A DNA stretch of 64,000 nucleotides, taken from Desarmillaria ectypa (Eukaryota > Basidiomycota > Agaricomycetes > Agaricales > Physalacriaceae). Location of the stretch: contig JAUDYN010000007.1 in assembly GCA_030407005.1 (NCBI GenBank), forward strand, positions 1,054,001 through 1,118,000. The letters run 5' to 3'. Of the stretch, positions 1 through 10,727 are shown in pieces. The notes under the pieces are model-generated. The model made no database searches and was not told the DNA's origin. It was given only the letters and a program-made list of their open reading frames with translations. Numbering within the stretch: the stretch's first letter is position 1; each line of letters starts with the position of its first letter. The translations under genes and the position numbers were made by a program.

Positions 1-27
1 CGACATACTACTACTACACTTTTCATC

Positions 28-1050
28 ATGCCGTCTTGCAGTATTTGCATCGACGAACTCAAGCAGCCAGTCGCACTGCCCTGTGGTACGTCTCTCTTCC
101 TTACATCCATTGAGTCGCTCACTCATGCCTGCTGTAGGGCATGTGTTCTGCACTGAATGCGTATACCGTGCTGTCAACACAATTAAGCCGTACGCCAATA
201 TACATTACTGCCCCACATGTCGAGCTCCGTATACAACTGGTGAGCCCTTTACCTGTCCCTCTCAACTGTCATATGTCTAAGGAGGTAATAGTGAACATCG
301 ACCCTACCCTCATCCCTGCTCACCTACGCACCCATATAATTCCCAGCATTCGTCGTCTCTACCTTGATGAACCCAACCCGAACATTGATTCCTCCATGGA
401 TATCCCCAAAGCAGTATCCGAATGTGCCAGGATCAGCGCTGAAAATGCTGCTCTACGACTAAATTGCGGGTTGTGGCGACGACGAGCCGAAGTTCATGCT
501 GCGGCGACACTTGGTCTTCTAAACGTGGCTCGTATGGCTCGGGACCATGCTATACAGTCGAAGCAGGAAAAAGATGAGCTGGAACGGCGGTACAATGTGT
601 TGAAGAGAAAGATAGACGCCGAAGAGTGTGTTCCGTTCATCCCTTTCACCTAATTCATTGCTAATCAATTTCGACAGGCTATTTTCAAGCTTTTCTAGAA
701 CTTCCCCCCCATCGTCGTCGTCATCGTCCACATCCACCTCGACGACACCCGAACGTATATCTCGACCGGCTATCCAGATACATCACTCTGTACGCCGCGC
801 CGCGACTCCATCCAACATTCGAATCACATCGGAGCAGACAGTACAACCTATGACGTGCTCTGCATGGGCGGATATCGCCAAAAACCTGAAAGAAAACGTT
901 ACATTGCCCCCTTTTAAAAGACGACGGACTGGCACGCCGACTCTCCCTCGACTACATGATATAGATGTCGATGTCTTGCCGGCTTCTCTATCTCGCCGTC
1001 GGACACCAGTGCCCTCGCCTATATCTTGTGAGCGCCCACAGTCGTCCTGA
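28..1050 (+). CDS. RING-finger protein with coiled-coil and Ser/Arg-rich tail
   Basis: Spliced model of four exons (28-85, 138-239, 292-625, 678-1050), 288 residues; the three introns are 52 nt each with GT-AG ends and compatible phases. The N-terminus is a C3HC4 RING: C4-x2-C7, then C19-x-H21-x2-C24-x2-C27 and a CPTC pair near residue 46. The first intron falls between Cys19 and His21. A basic, probably helical stretch follows (about residues 115-165), then a serine run and an Arg/Pro/Ser-rich tail with RRRTPVPSP-like sites. RING proteins of this shape are usually E3 ubiquitin ligases, but the substrate cannot be read from the sequence. The start codon is the first ATG and lies 28 bases into the window, so the promoter is outside. 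Confidence 0.85.
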
Positions 1051-4000
1051 TGTCTTGCATTGCTCTACTTGTATGTTCTGTATTGGAATTCTTGGAGCGC
1101 TTGTTCATAATCTATACCATCTTCATACTATATCATTACACACTGCATGACATCTGTATAACCAGCATCTCTCACTCTATTAACTATTAACTTTATTCTT
1201 GCATGTCCCCCAAAGCCAGACCTGGACTTGACCATAAATATGTTAATGTCTCCCACATGCGGTGCGCGGAGAAGATTGCGGAATATCGGATCAAGGTGGC
1301 GTCTGTAGCCGTCTTTGCTCCCCTCTCGTATTCACCTCTAAGATCCAAGGTCTCGAGTCTTCTAGTTCTCAACCTCGGATTCGTACACTACAGCGGTCGC
1401 ATTGGTATCTAGGTCTATGAACCTCGACAGGGCAATTACTTCACCACTCGATGATAGTTATTGGACACGGTGTCTACAGCAAAATAAAACACCCGGGGAA
1501 ATCAGGATACTCTGCGAAGCTTGATGCTGATATTCAGATCGAATCTAAGAAGCAAAGAAGGCCCATATGTACTTTGGATGTCAGCCTTGCCTTGCCGGTG
1601 TTGCCCATTGGTGTCCCTAGTTTTCAACTCTCGGAATGCATCGATATAAATCTTCGTGGTCTGTCCGAACGCTTTCAGATATCAAACCGCTGTCAAACGT
1701 CATCGATTATTTCTGTTTCGGTCTTATGAATCTGTCTGTGTGCATACCGTGAAAGACTGGGCCTTCCATCAGACGAGACCGTTTGCTACGGTATCGTCCT
1801 TTACTTGTAAGTTTATAGGACACACTTCTCCGTCCGCGTTAATTTCTACTAACGTTCTCGCCCCAACAAGAATGCAACATCGAACCCACTTCGTCTCCAA
1901 CTAGATTCCTCGATGAGAAATAAGTACAGCAGTGCGGAAGGTGGGTCATCAGATTTCTCCGCCTAACGTGATGTTGATGAGGCATCGCCTCTGGATCTTT
2001 GCTGCTCTCTCGTATGCGTTCGGAACTATCGCCCATGATTTACGCCCAGGTGATGCTTGATTTCTAGAACTGCGATGGGCTGTTTTTAGCAGAAGTCCCA
2101 CTTGGATTCTCGGGCACCTCTGCAAGTGCACGAGTAGAAAAGTCCGACGGAACTATTACGACTGAGATTTGTCCATGTTGAGCGGCCTCAAAAGGTTAGG
2201 AGATACTTGGCGTCGGCATGTATGTCTCTTGATCTACCGTCGTTTGTCTGGGAGTTATTTCGCTCATTCGATTTCTTTTAAGTAAAGCTCAGAATGTTCC
2301 TGCCCTAAAATGACTTCATGTCCGAATGACAAACCTAACGCATTAGAACATTATTTTGGCTCCTTTGATCATTACACGCGTGTTTTTTCTACAACAGAAA
2401 ATGGCACAGCGAGTTCAACATGTGGTACCAAAGCTTCTCATCCACCACACATTCCGAGCGAACCCGGCCCTTCTATCACGGGCAATGTGTTGTACCCTCG
2501 TTCTCCGTACTTTATCTTGGTTCGAGGAGGTGCTGCACCTTGGGATCTTTACAATACGCTCCACGATGTGCTGTGGAATCCTTTGATCAATCAGATTGCT
2601 CATGAATTTTCATAGAATGATCTTGTGTCATTGGTGGCTGAATTTCTTCTGACCTTCTTTCACGATTTCTCCACTCGACACCGGCTAATTGCACAAAACT
2701 TAAAGCTTGATCGTTGAACAAACGGGAGTAACATTTCTTGGGGCATCCATGGCTATCGAGTTAGAGCCTAAATTTGCTTGGTTCTTCACAAAGTGGCTGA
2801 CCTTACTGCGCACGTCGATGTTAGTGGCTCCTTGCTCTCGTTTTTCCGTGGTGAGTCTATTTATAGTGAATTTGACTGCACTTGTGCAGCCGTCTCCTTT
2901 GGATTCATGTTTGAGGTTTTCGAGTATGACTTTTGGCCATACCAGAGATAGAAATGCTTGGAATGCTGCTAGCGTGTCTTAGGAGAATCTGTCACTTGCT
3001 AATATCGTTAGTCATAAATGGCTTGATGGCGTTATTTTCGGTCTGTGACTTGGAGGAAGTGGAACAGGTACAAGACTTGGTTTTGTGATAAGTACATGGG
3101 ATCCTATCCCCTCGGTACCGAAGCTTGTTCCTATGCATGAACGATGCAAGATACGACGACGACCTCTCCCTAGCGTGGGCTACATTGGTGCGGTTATCGT
3201 AGGGGCGTTTCACGCCACCCCGAAACGCCACCTAGAAGACAACGCACGAGAGTACTCGTTTCTTGCTATCTGTCACCGAGAATCGCTTGCAGCATCAACT
3301 ATCCTCGGCGCGTCTTGTACACGGGTGCGAGAACCTCAAGCGGGATAGCGGTAATAGGAACCGTCACTTGAGGAGGCCCAACTTCCGAGGAAATAAATTT
3401 GGGACGTACTCGCCGTCGACGGTTCAATATAGCGACAGCATTGCCATATTAATGAGAAACCCATGTTAGTCGTCCTTTGATGTTCCAGTAGAACTCGGAT
3501 GTTGCAACGTCAAGACATAATCCTTCACTTGTCATTTACTGGAGAGATATTTCCGTTACGGCAGGTTATGTGATTGCGTTGACACCGGTCCACAAAGTTA
3601 CCCTGACCTCGCATACGAGCAAGTACTGCCGATAGCATCCAGAGCCGCATACAACTCGTTCTCTCCAATGTAATTCCAACGAGTTAGGTACATGTTTATG
3701 GGCCAAGACCAGTAGAATTAGTGCCTGTAAAGACGGTAAGGTCAAGGAAAACAAATCTCCGGTATCCCTGGATAGCCGCGGCAAGTCAATTCCGAGGAAT
3801 AGACAGCGTACATCCCATCACTCCACAGCGGCTCAATTCGAGCAAACCTAATTAAAAGATCCTAGATACGACGGGAGCAGTGATCGCCTGCGCTGTTTTT
3901 CAAGATCATCTTCGACGAAGGCATTCCTGGAGTAGGAGCCGAATTTGATGTAATGGACACACGGATGCGAGACCCGGGGTATTTAAGTAGTAAGCATCGT

Positions 4001-4498
4001 AAAATCATTCTACACGCACCCCTCATTCGCGTGGAAAGTTGCTAATAGAAATGCGGTGGAAAGCGGTGGTGATTTGCTCTACCCGGTGTCCGATCAAGAC
4101 TGACGCAAATCCTCGGAGGCCAAGCACGTTTTAGGTCGCCACAAGATCCACAGCGAGACGAAAGATTACTAAAGCGCCAGAATGCGCAGGAGAATCCGGA
4201 CCGTAGTTGATCAGAAAACTCGGTGCGGGGGGGAAAAGCCGCGCTGTTTGTTAGCCTCGGATACTAGTACCCATTCAAAAAAGGTAGCGTGAGTGATTGT
4301 CGTCACTCGTCAATGCAAGGAAGCGACTTAAAGATTCCGGTATCAAAGGAAGTACAGGGAAAGAAACGCGCAGAAGACAGATGAATAGTCGCCTCAGTGA
4401 CAGGGCTGAAGTGTGGCTGTGTCTCTCTTTGATATACTCCGGGTATCCGGGCCGATCGCAAATTTTTGCCGCCTTGACCACCACCACCACCACCGACC
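1051..4498. other. 3.4 kb without a recognisable gene
   Basis: Only short, unconnected open frames occur here (the longest is about 100 codons, 2310-2615 on the plus strand). None shows a known motif, and I could not join them through plausible splice sites. The stretch may hold a decayed gene or a long intergenic region. The last 60 bases carry the URA5 leader, including a (ACC)n tract directly before the start codon. Confidence 0.5.
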
Positions 4499-5164
4499 AT
4501 GGCCGGCACGCTCAACGCTTCCCAAGCGAATCTTATCACCCATGCGATGTCTGTGGGGGCCTTGAAATTTGGTTCATTCACGCTTAAATCCGGACGGCAG
4601 TCACCGTACTTCTTTAACTCCTCTCTCCTCTCATCGGGTTCCACCTTATCTGTCTTGGCTAATGCTCTCGCCGATACCCTCGCCGATGTAGGCGATTTTG
4701 ATGTATTATTTGGCCCGGCGTATAAGGGAATACCTTTGGGTGCAATTACTGTCGTCAAATTGTTTGAGAAGTACGGACGAGATGTGGGCATGGCTTATGA
4801 TCGAAAGGAGGCCAAGGATCATGGAGAGGGCGGGATGCTTGTAGGAGTGCCAATGGCGGGAAGGAAGGTGGTCATCGTAGACGACGTCATGACGTCGGGA
4901 AAGGCTATCCGGGGTGCCATCGATGCCGTCAGGAATGCTGGTGGTGAAGTGGTCGGCGTCGTGCAATGCCTTGATAGGGAAGAGGTCGGACGAGAGGAGG
5001 GAACGAGCACGGTCCAAGAAGTAGAAGAAATTGTAGGACGTGGCAAGGTACGGGCGATACTCAAGATGCGAGATTTAATGAGATGGCTCGAAAGTGAGGG
5101 AAAGACACCGGAATTAGACGACATGAAGGGATATTGGGAACACTATGGCATCGGGGATTCATAG
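4499..5164 (+). CDS. URA5: Orotate phosphoribosyltransferase
   Basis: Single-exon gene of 221 residues, the usual length for fungal OPRTase. It transfers the ribose-5-phosphate group of PRPP to orotate, giving OMP in de novo pyrimidine synthesis in the cytosol. The PRPP-binding signature VVIVDDVMTSGKA is at residues 124-136, the catalytic loop RKEAKDHGEGG at 102-112, and the N-terminal substrate segment FTLKSGRQSPYFFN at 27-40. The ATG follows a run of ACC triplets and is in good context. Two things are odd: the gene has no intron while its neighbours have many, and its last 14 codons plus stop form one arm of a long inverted repeat that continues into the 3' flank. Confidence 0.96.
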   Translation: MAGTLNASQANLITHAMSVGALKFGSFTLKSGRQSPYFFNSSLLSSGSTLSVLANALADTLADVGDFDVLFGPAYKGIPLGAITVVKLFEKYGRDVGMAYDRKEAKDHGEGGMLVGVPMAGRKVVIVDDVMTSGKAIRGAIDAVRNAGGEVVGVVQCLDREEVGREEGTSTVQEVEEIVGRGKVRAILKMRDLMRWLESEGKTPELDDMKGYWEHYGIGDS

Positions 5165-5199
5165 CGTTCCCAATATCCCTTCATGCCATCTAGTTCCAG
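5108..5199. repeat. Inverted repeat / hairpin across the URA5 stop codon
   Basis: Arms 5108-5147 and 5160-5199 pair over 40 nt around a 12-nt loop. The central 20 bp (5122-5141 with 5166-5185) are perfect. The whole stem has four mismatches plus one pair that would be G-U in RNA. The right arm, read on the minus strand, encodes a near copy of the URA5 C-terminus (LELDGMKGYWERYE against the gene's own PELDDMKGYWEHYG), so it looks like an inverted duplication of the gene end. Confidence 0.9.
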
Positions 5200-6088
5200 T
5201 AGAGGATATACTTGTGGACATTGAAGAGATTTGGGAAGAAGAATAGAATTCTATGTTCTTTTCTGTTGACGAACCTTTGCAGCCTGCGGAGGACTTCGTG
5301 GCTACCATGGATCGAGTATTTATTTAAACCCTCGCAAACAGGCGAAGGTCATCGTAATTCATCCAGCTATTTATCTACATTCGTGTACACTAATAGAAGC
5401 AATACTACGTAGTAAACAAGCCCAAGTTTCCTTGCCTGACAACTGAAGATCCCGATGTCGACTGCGCTGTGATGCGCGGCACTTGTCATTACAACACTTC
5501 ATTAGGCTCTGTAAAGAAGAACTCACCAGCAACACCGACGAAACTGTTCATAGAGTGCAGTGAACCCACCTAGAGTTCAAGCGCGTGTTGCGCCAATCAA
5601 GTCTCATCCGCAAAGAACACCGAGTGACTTCGTTGAAGACAAAGTAGAATTTAGAAGACGACAGATTTATGTTACAAGGCTTGACCATGAGAAATCCGTA
5701 GTGTTCACCCTCTTCAAGGATGCCATCATGTAAGCCGAGTTTTCAGAATGCTCCGCGAAGATATACGGACCAGAAGGACACAGAACAGAGGAATAGTAAT
5801 TCTGAGAGCGATATTCAGTGCCCAGTCCAAACTGTTACTATCGCGATATGTAGTAGTTCCAATCGTCGGGATCCACACCAAAGCCTATTCAAAGAGGCAA
5901 GGTAATCGGGGTTTTGCTGTCAGTGGTTGTCATTGCCACCAAATAAGATGAGAGCTCCGGGAACTTGACGCCCGTACGGGAATTTGGGAAGAAATCTGTA
6001 AAGTGTAGTTTAGTGAATTAATTTCCATAGAGCACGGCCGTAATATTAATGGAAACGAGTACGCTACTTACGGGTCAACCATCAGCGG
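5200..6088. other. Intergenic, no gene seen
   Basis: No open frame above 67 codons and no motif recognised. It separates URA5 from a miniature transposon. Confidence 0.5.
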
Positions 6089-6661
6089 TAATGTTGCCGC
6101 CGCTCGGGCTAAAGCTGCCGAGCTGAGCCAGGTTTGGCCGCTTCATATAGCTCAGCTCGGCATTGGAGCCGGCATCCTCCAGCTGAAGCCGGTCAAACTC
6201 GCAGCAGCTCAGAGTGCTGCCCCGATTGGGAAGCTGGATATGCTTTTCTTCCCTTAGCTTTGACTTAATACTCCAATTGGGAAGCTGCCAATCATCAAGG
6301 ATTACCTTCCTACTTGATTCTGACAGGTTTGAAGACAGTAAGAGACAAAAGATGCAGAGAGGGAAACGTGGGAATAAATTACCCTTTAGAATATTGCACA
6401 GCCGCAGATAATCTTCAGTCTCCTGTCCTTAAGCCTTTCTTTCGATATATAAATATGCAGAGGTAGGTAGACTACCAAACAAAATTCATTTTACAAAGTA
6501 TCTATTCTTGTACTCGGAGGAATCTACCTCAGCTTAATTTGTAAGTCAGATACAGGTTTAACCGAAGCTGGGCCGAGAATCATTTCGGCAGCTCGGTAAG
6601 CTGAAATTGGGGCACGAGCTGGGAAAAGCGGACGGAGCTGAGCCGAGCGGCGGCAACACAA
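6089..6661. mobile_element. Non-autonomous hAT-like miniature element (MITE)
   Basis: The ends form terminal inverted repeats of about 19 bp. Sixteen are perfect (6092-6107 TGTTGCCGCCGCTCGG, with its complement at 6643-6658). The flanks carry an 8-bp candidate target duplication, ATCAGCGG (6081-6088) and ATCAGCAG (6662-6669), matching at 7 of 8 positions; 8 bp is the size made by hAT transposases. Both subterminal zones are full of AGCTGAGC/AGCTCGGC-type repeats, a hAT habit. The interior has no transposase frame, so it would need help in trans. Confidence 0.6.
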
Positions 6662-7144
6662 ATCAGCAGGCCTCGGCCCGAGAGCGGTCCTCTACCTGCT
6701 GCCGTCAGAACCAACGCAGACCGTCGCATTGTACATCTTCTCAGCTCAATACAGAACGTTTGGGACACGCGGAAACGTTCTTTGACTTAAATCACACGTC
6801 CAAAGAGTCCAAACAAATTCTCAAGAAAATTCACTGGTGATAATAATGTGGCATCGCGTTTACTCCCCACTCGTCTATCGACACGCTCTGGCGACCCTTG
6901 ACTAACAATGTTTTTGGTATCACTGTTCTGGGCCACTTCTTCGCTTCTCATCAGGGCTTTCACGTTTTACTGCGCCTGATGGGTAATCATGAGACCTCGT
7001 CGCCATTTTACTTACCCCCTCCGGATTATAACTATTCAAACAGAGAATGTTGTTCTAATTCTGGGATTGGCCATGGGATCTCGTCAGACGCCCTTAATAT
7101 GCGGCACTTCCTCATGATGTCTTGTTTCCATTATCTTGCTCCTC

Positions 7145-9346
7145 ATGTCAAGGGAAATTGTGACCTCCGAACAAGACGTTGTCGAGTATGTCATTGACCC
7201 GGACGCAGAGAAACGACTTCTCAAGAAGTTGGATCGGGTCCTGCTGCCTATGTTTACAGTTATCTGTGAGGTTTTTTCTGTGTTTTGACGTGGGTCCTGT
7301 TTTGACTTTGGCTTGATTAGATTGCATGAATTTTATTGACAGGTAGCCAATCAGGCATTGTTTTGAAAAGATCTAAACTTTACTTGTGTCGACCGAACAC
7401 ATAGGATAGCGATAGGTCTGTGATTTTTCAAATCGTTTACGCTTAAATAAACGATGCCTTTTTGATATCAGGAAATGCTAAAATTGCAGGTAAGTCTCGT
7501 CTCTTTTGTAGGCGCAACGTCAGACTCGTGTTCCAGGCATCGAAAGGGATCTGAACATGCAGGGATTCGACTTTAACATTGCACTGACAGTATTCTATGT
7601 CTTTGTGCGTCCTCTTTGTCCTTTAAGCACCTGATCCGAATGAAATACCCAGTACATCTCTGCCGAAATTCCATCCAACCTTGCGCTTAAGCATTTCGGT
7701 TCTGTGTGGCTCGCCGGTCTGGTGACTGGTTTTGGGATCGTTTCGATTGGCACGGCGTTTGTCAAATCGTTTACTGGCCTTGTTGTAACCAGGGTTTTCC
7801 TGGGTATAGCTGAGGGCGGTACCTTGGTATGATGCTACCCTGATTCGCGTTCCTTGATCTTTATTTGCATTGCAGTCGGGGTTGACCTATATCATGTCAA
7901 GAGTGAGTGATTTTGTTTGCCTCAGCCTTGTCTCAGCCTATGTCAAAACTTTCTATCTCAGTACTATCGACGTTCCGAGCTCGTGTTGCGACTTGGAATC
8001 TTCTTCGGTGTATCCACTGACCTCGCAGGCGCATGTAAGTTTTCATTGTTAGAGCCACTGCTTTTGACCGAGTATCCCGGTGCTAGTTGGCGGACTACTT
8101 GCGTCGGGTCTCCTGTCTGTAAAAGATATAGGAACGGTCACGTCGTGGCGGAAGATCTTTCTTGTTGAGGGCATTATTACCGCGGGATTTGGCCTTTTGT
8201 GTTTCATCATACTACCGACGGACCCACAGCATACTCGGATGCTACAACCCCAGGAACGCACCTTGGCACTTGCCCGGATTGACGCAGACCAGGCCACGCG
8301 AGTGGGGGGTATAAGGGAGAAAACGACTTTGAAACTCATATGGAGGGCCTTCAATTTTAATGTCAACTTCGTTTGACTCTTTGTTGCTTCACCCTTCTAA
8401 CGAATCTGTTACAGACTGCGATATGCGCAATTTGTTACTTGATGATCAACATATCTTTCCAAGGACTAAGTTTATTTATGCCCACGGTCATTGCTACATG
8501 TATGTGTGTCAATTTTTTACTCTATTTTATGTATTAATGGTGTCTCTACAAATATAGTGGGGAGATACAGTAAGATGCATTTTCTCTAGAATGCCCAGAA
8601 TAGCTTCTGACGGACCTGGCAGGTACGGTTCAATCCCAGTTGCGCACGGTGCCGCCCTACGCCCTAGGTATAGTATGGACCCTATTCAATGCATATTATT
8701 GCTACCGACAGAATCAGCGGGCGATTCCCATCTTTTTCTCGACTTTGTTGATGGTTTTGGGATATGCTATTGCCATTGGGACCAAAAATCCTCATGCAAG
8801 GTGAGGCATTAGCTGGACGTCTTTAAAAAGCTCCCACTTATCGTATTTCTCTAGATATGCGGCATGCTTTGTATCTATTGCAGGGGGTTCCACCTCAGGA
8901 CCCGTGATTCTGACGTGGGGAACGGATAATGCTGCACCTGATACTATACGCGCAGTTGCTACAGCCATAATCCCTGGTCTGAAATTCCTACATTATTTCG
9001 CGATCATATTCACTGACAGTCATTCTTCCAGGTATTGGTGCACTCGGTTCTGTTATTGCGTGAGTTCCGCCGGGAGCGTAAGCACTGTACCTTTTAGTTT
9101 ATGTTGATCAATGTCAGCGTGTGGACCTACTTACCTTCCGATGCACCCGATTATCACAACGGCAACACTCTCAACCTTGCCACCAGCAGTACAACCTCTG
9201 TCCTTGTGGTAATTGCCGCGTTGTATATCAGATGGGAGAATGCGAGGAGAGAAAGAGGAGAAAGAGATTACAGATTAGAGGGAAAAAATACAAAGGAAAT
9301 CGAACAGTTGGGCTATTTGCATCCTAAATTTCGTTACCAAGTATAG
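7145..9346 (+). CDS. MFS anion:cation symporter, allantoate/nicotinate permease family (Dal5/Tna1-like)
   Basis: Fifteen-exon model, 480 residues: 7145-7265, 7321-7342, 7405-7415, 7472-7489, 7537-7604, 7653-7826, 7876-7902, 7962-8034, 8087-8361, 8415-8499, 8558-8569, 8623-8800, 8855-8976, 9032-9059, 9118-9346. All junctions keep phase. Family landmarks appear in order: KKLDRVLLPMFTVIYCMNFI starts helix 1, then DRIAIGNAKIAG, YISAEIPSNLALKHFG, WRKIFLVEGIITAGFG in mid-protein, LRTVPPYALG, and TWGTDNAAPDTIRAVATA in the C-terminal half. About 12 membrane helices are expected. The family imports small organic anions such as allantoate, nicotinate or other vitamins at the plasma membrane; the substrate here is unknown. 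Exons of 11, 12 and 18 nt make automatic prediction likely to fail. Confidence 0.9.
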
Positions 9347-9472
9347 CGGGTCTTGTAGTTACATGTATTGCCCCCTTCATATGGAACAGTTTCTACGATT
9401 CTGAAGGTGCCGGACCTTTCCTCCTTTGTAAAAAGCTTGACGTCATCGTTTCCCCCAAAACTACCACGACAA

Positions 9473-10573
9473 ATGGCCTCAATATTTTATTCCTCCGTGT
9501 ACCGGTCCCCGTCCTCGCTTCTGAATTCTTCTCTGCATTCTTTTACTCGATGTAGCGGCCACTATTTCCAAAGCTACATCCAGAACCGACCTTTTTCAGT
9601 TCAACCTTCTCTGTACAAGCAACATCATCGTCCAACTCCAAAAGCGTCTACAATACGAGAAACAATACGGGAGAACATTTACACGATACCGAATGCTCTA
9701 ACGGTCTCGCGTATCCTAGCCTGCCCAGTTCTTGGCTGGTCGATATTGAACAGCAATTTCAAGCTTGCAACAGGTTTGCTGGCCTACGCTGGCCTCACCG
9801 ACTTGGTCTGTTCTCCGAATGGTAATCCTTTAATTCTCTCTAGAACTGACATATACAGGCTGATGGGTATTTGGCGCGTCGTTTCAAAATGCATTCGGTC
9901 CTGGGAACGATTCTTGATCCCGCGGCGGACAAGGCGCTAATGACGACGCTGACGGTAACTTTGGCGATGAAAGGGTATTTACCTGGTGTGTCCCTTTTGA
10001 AATATGCACATCTTGAATGCCTCACCAAGGAGGGTGTAGCTCCTGTTGCAGTGATCATCCTCGGTCGAGATCTACTCCTCGTGCTAGCCGCATTCAAGAT
10101 ACGATATACATCGTTACCCCCTCCCGTACGCATCTAATTATACGTGAATGATTCAACTGCATCATACCTCAGAAAACATTCTCGCGGTATTGGGATTTCT
10201 CTATCCCTTCAGCTGAAGTGCGCCCGACCGAAATCAGCAAGGTATATATCATTGCTTTTCGACAGAGTGTTTACACTGATCGCTGCGAAGATCAATACGG
10301 CATTACAACTTCTCTTAATGGGCGCTACAACTGTGGGCCAGCTGGTTTCGCCTGAAGTGGGGTTCACGTTGCTCGACCAACAGCTCACCGTAGATCTTGC
10401 ACTAACCGGGTTACAGTAAGTTTGCCATCAGTTTCTTGCTACCGACAATATCGCTAAGGTTAATTAGGTGGATTGTCGTCGCGACGACAATATGGAGTGG
10501 ACTTTCATACGTTTTTTCTCCGAGTGCCTACCGTGTCCTTAACGCAAAGCGACTAGCGCGGAAAAAGCACTGA
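9473..10573 (+). CDS. CRD1: Cardiolipin synthase (CDP-alcohol phosphatidyltransferase), mitochondrial
   Basis: Six exons (9473-9805, 9859-9985, 10040-10125, 10173-10241, 10291-10415, 10468-10573), 281 residues. It joins CDP-diacylglycerol and phosphatidylglycerol to make cardiolipin in the inner mitochondrial membrane. The CDP-alcohol transferase signature is complete: D113-G114-x2-A117-R118-x8-G127-x3-D131-x3-D135. The conserved lead-in ENIYTIPNALTVSRI precedes it, and LGRDLLLVLAAF forms a later helix. The first 65 residues are rich in Ser, Arg and Tyr with almost no acidic residues, as in a mitochondrial presequence. The acceptor of exon 5 is AAG rather than the more usual CAG/TAG. The stop lies 154 bp from the end of the convergent spindle-pole gene. 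Confidence 0.93.
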
Positions 10574-10727
10574 CACCTGCTTAATGATGACGTCTCGGTT
10601 GCCGTCCTCAGGTGAGAAAATGCAATACTATTCATACAATGATTGTGTATAACAAGTGATTTACTGATAGCAATACAGAATGATACAATGTGTCGACAAA
10701 GATTAAAATGGAAAAAAAAAAGATAGA

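Noticed and set aside
5165..5400. A second convergent URA5 copy
   Set aside because: Only the last dozen codons are duplicated; beyond 5199 the minus strand shows no OPRTase similarity.
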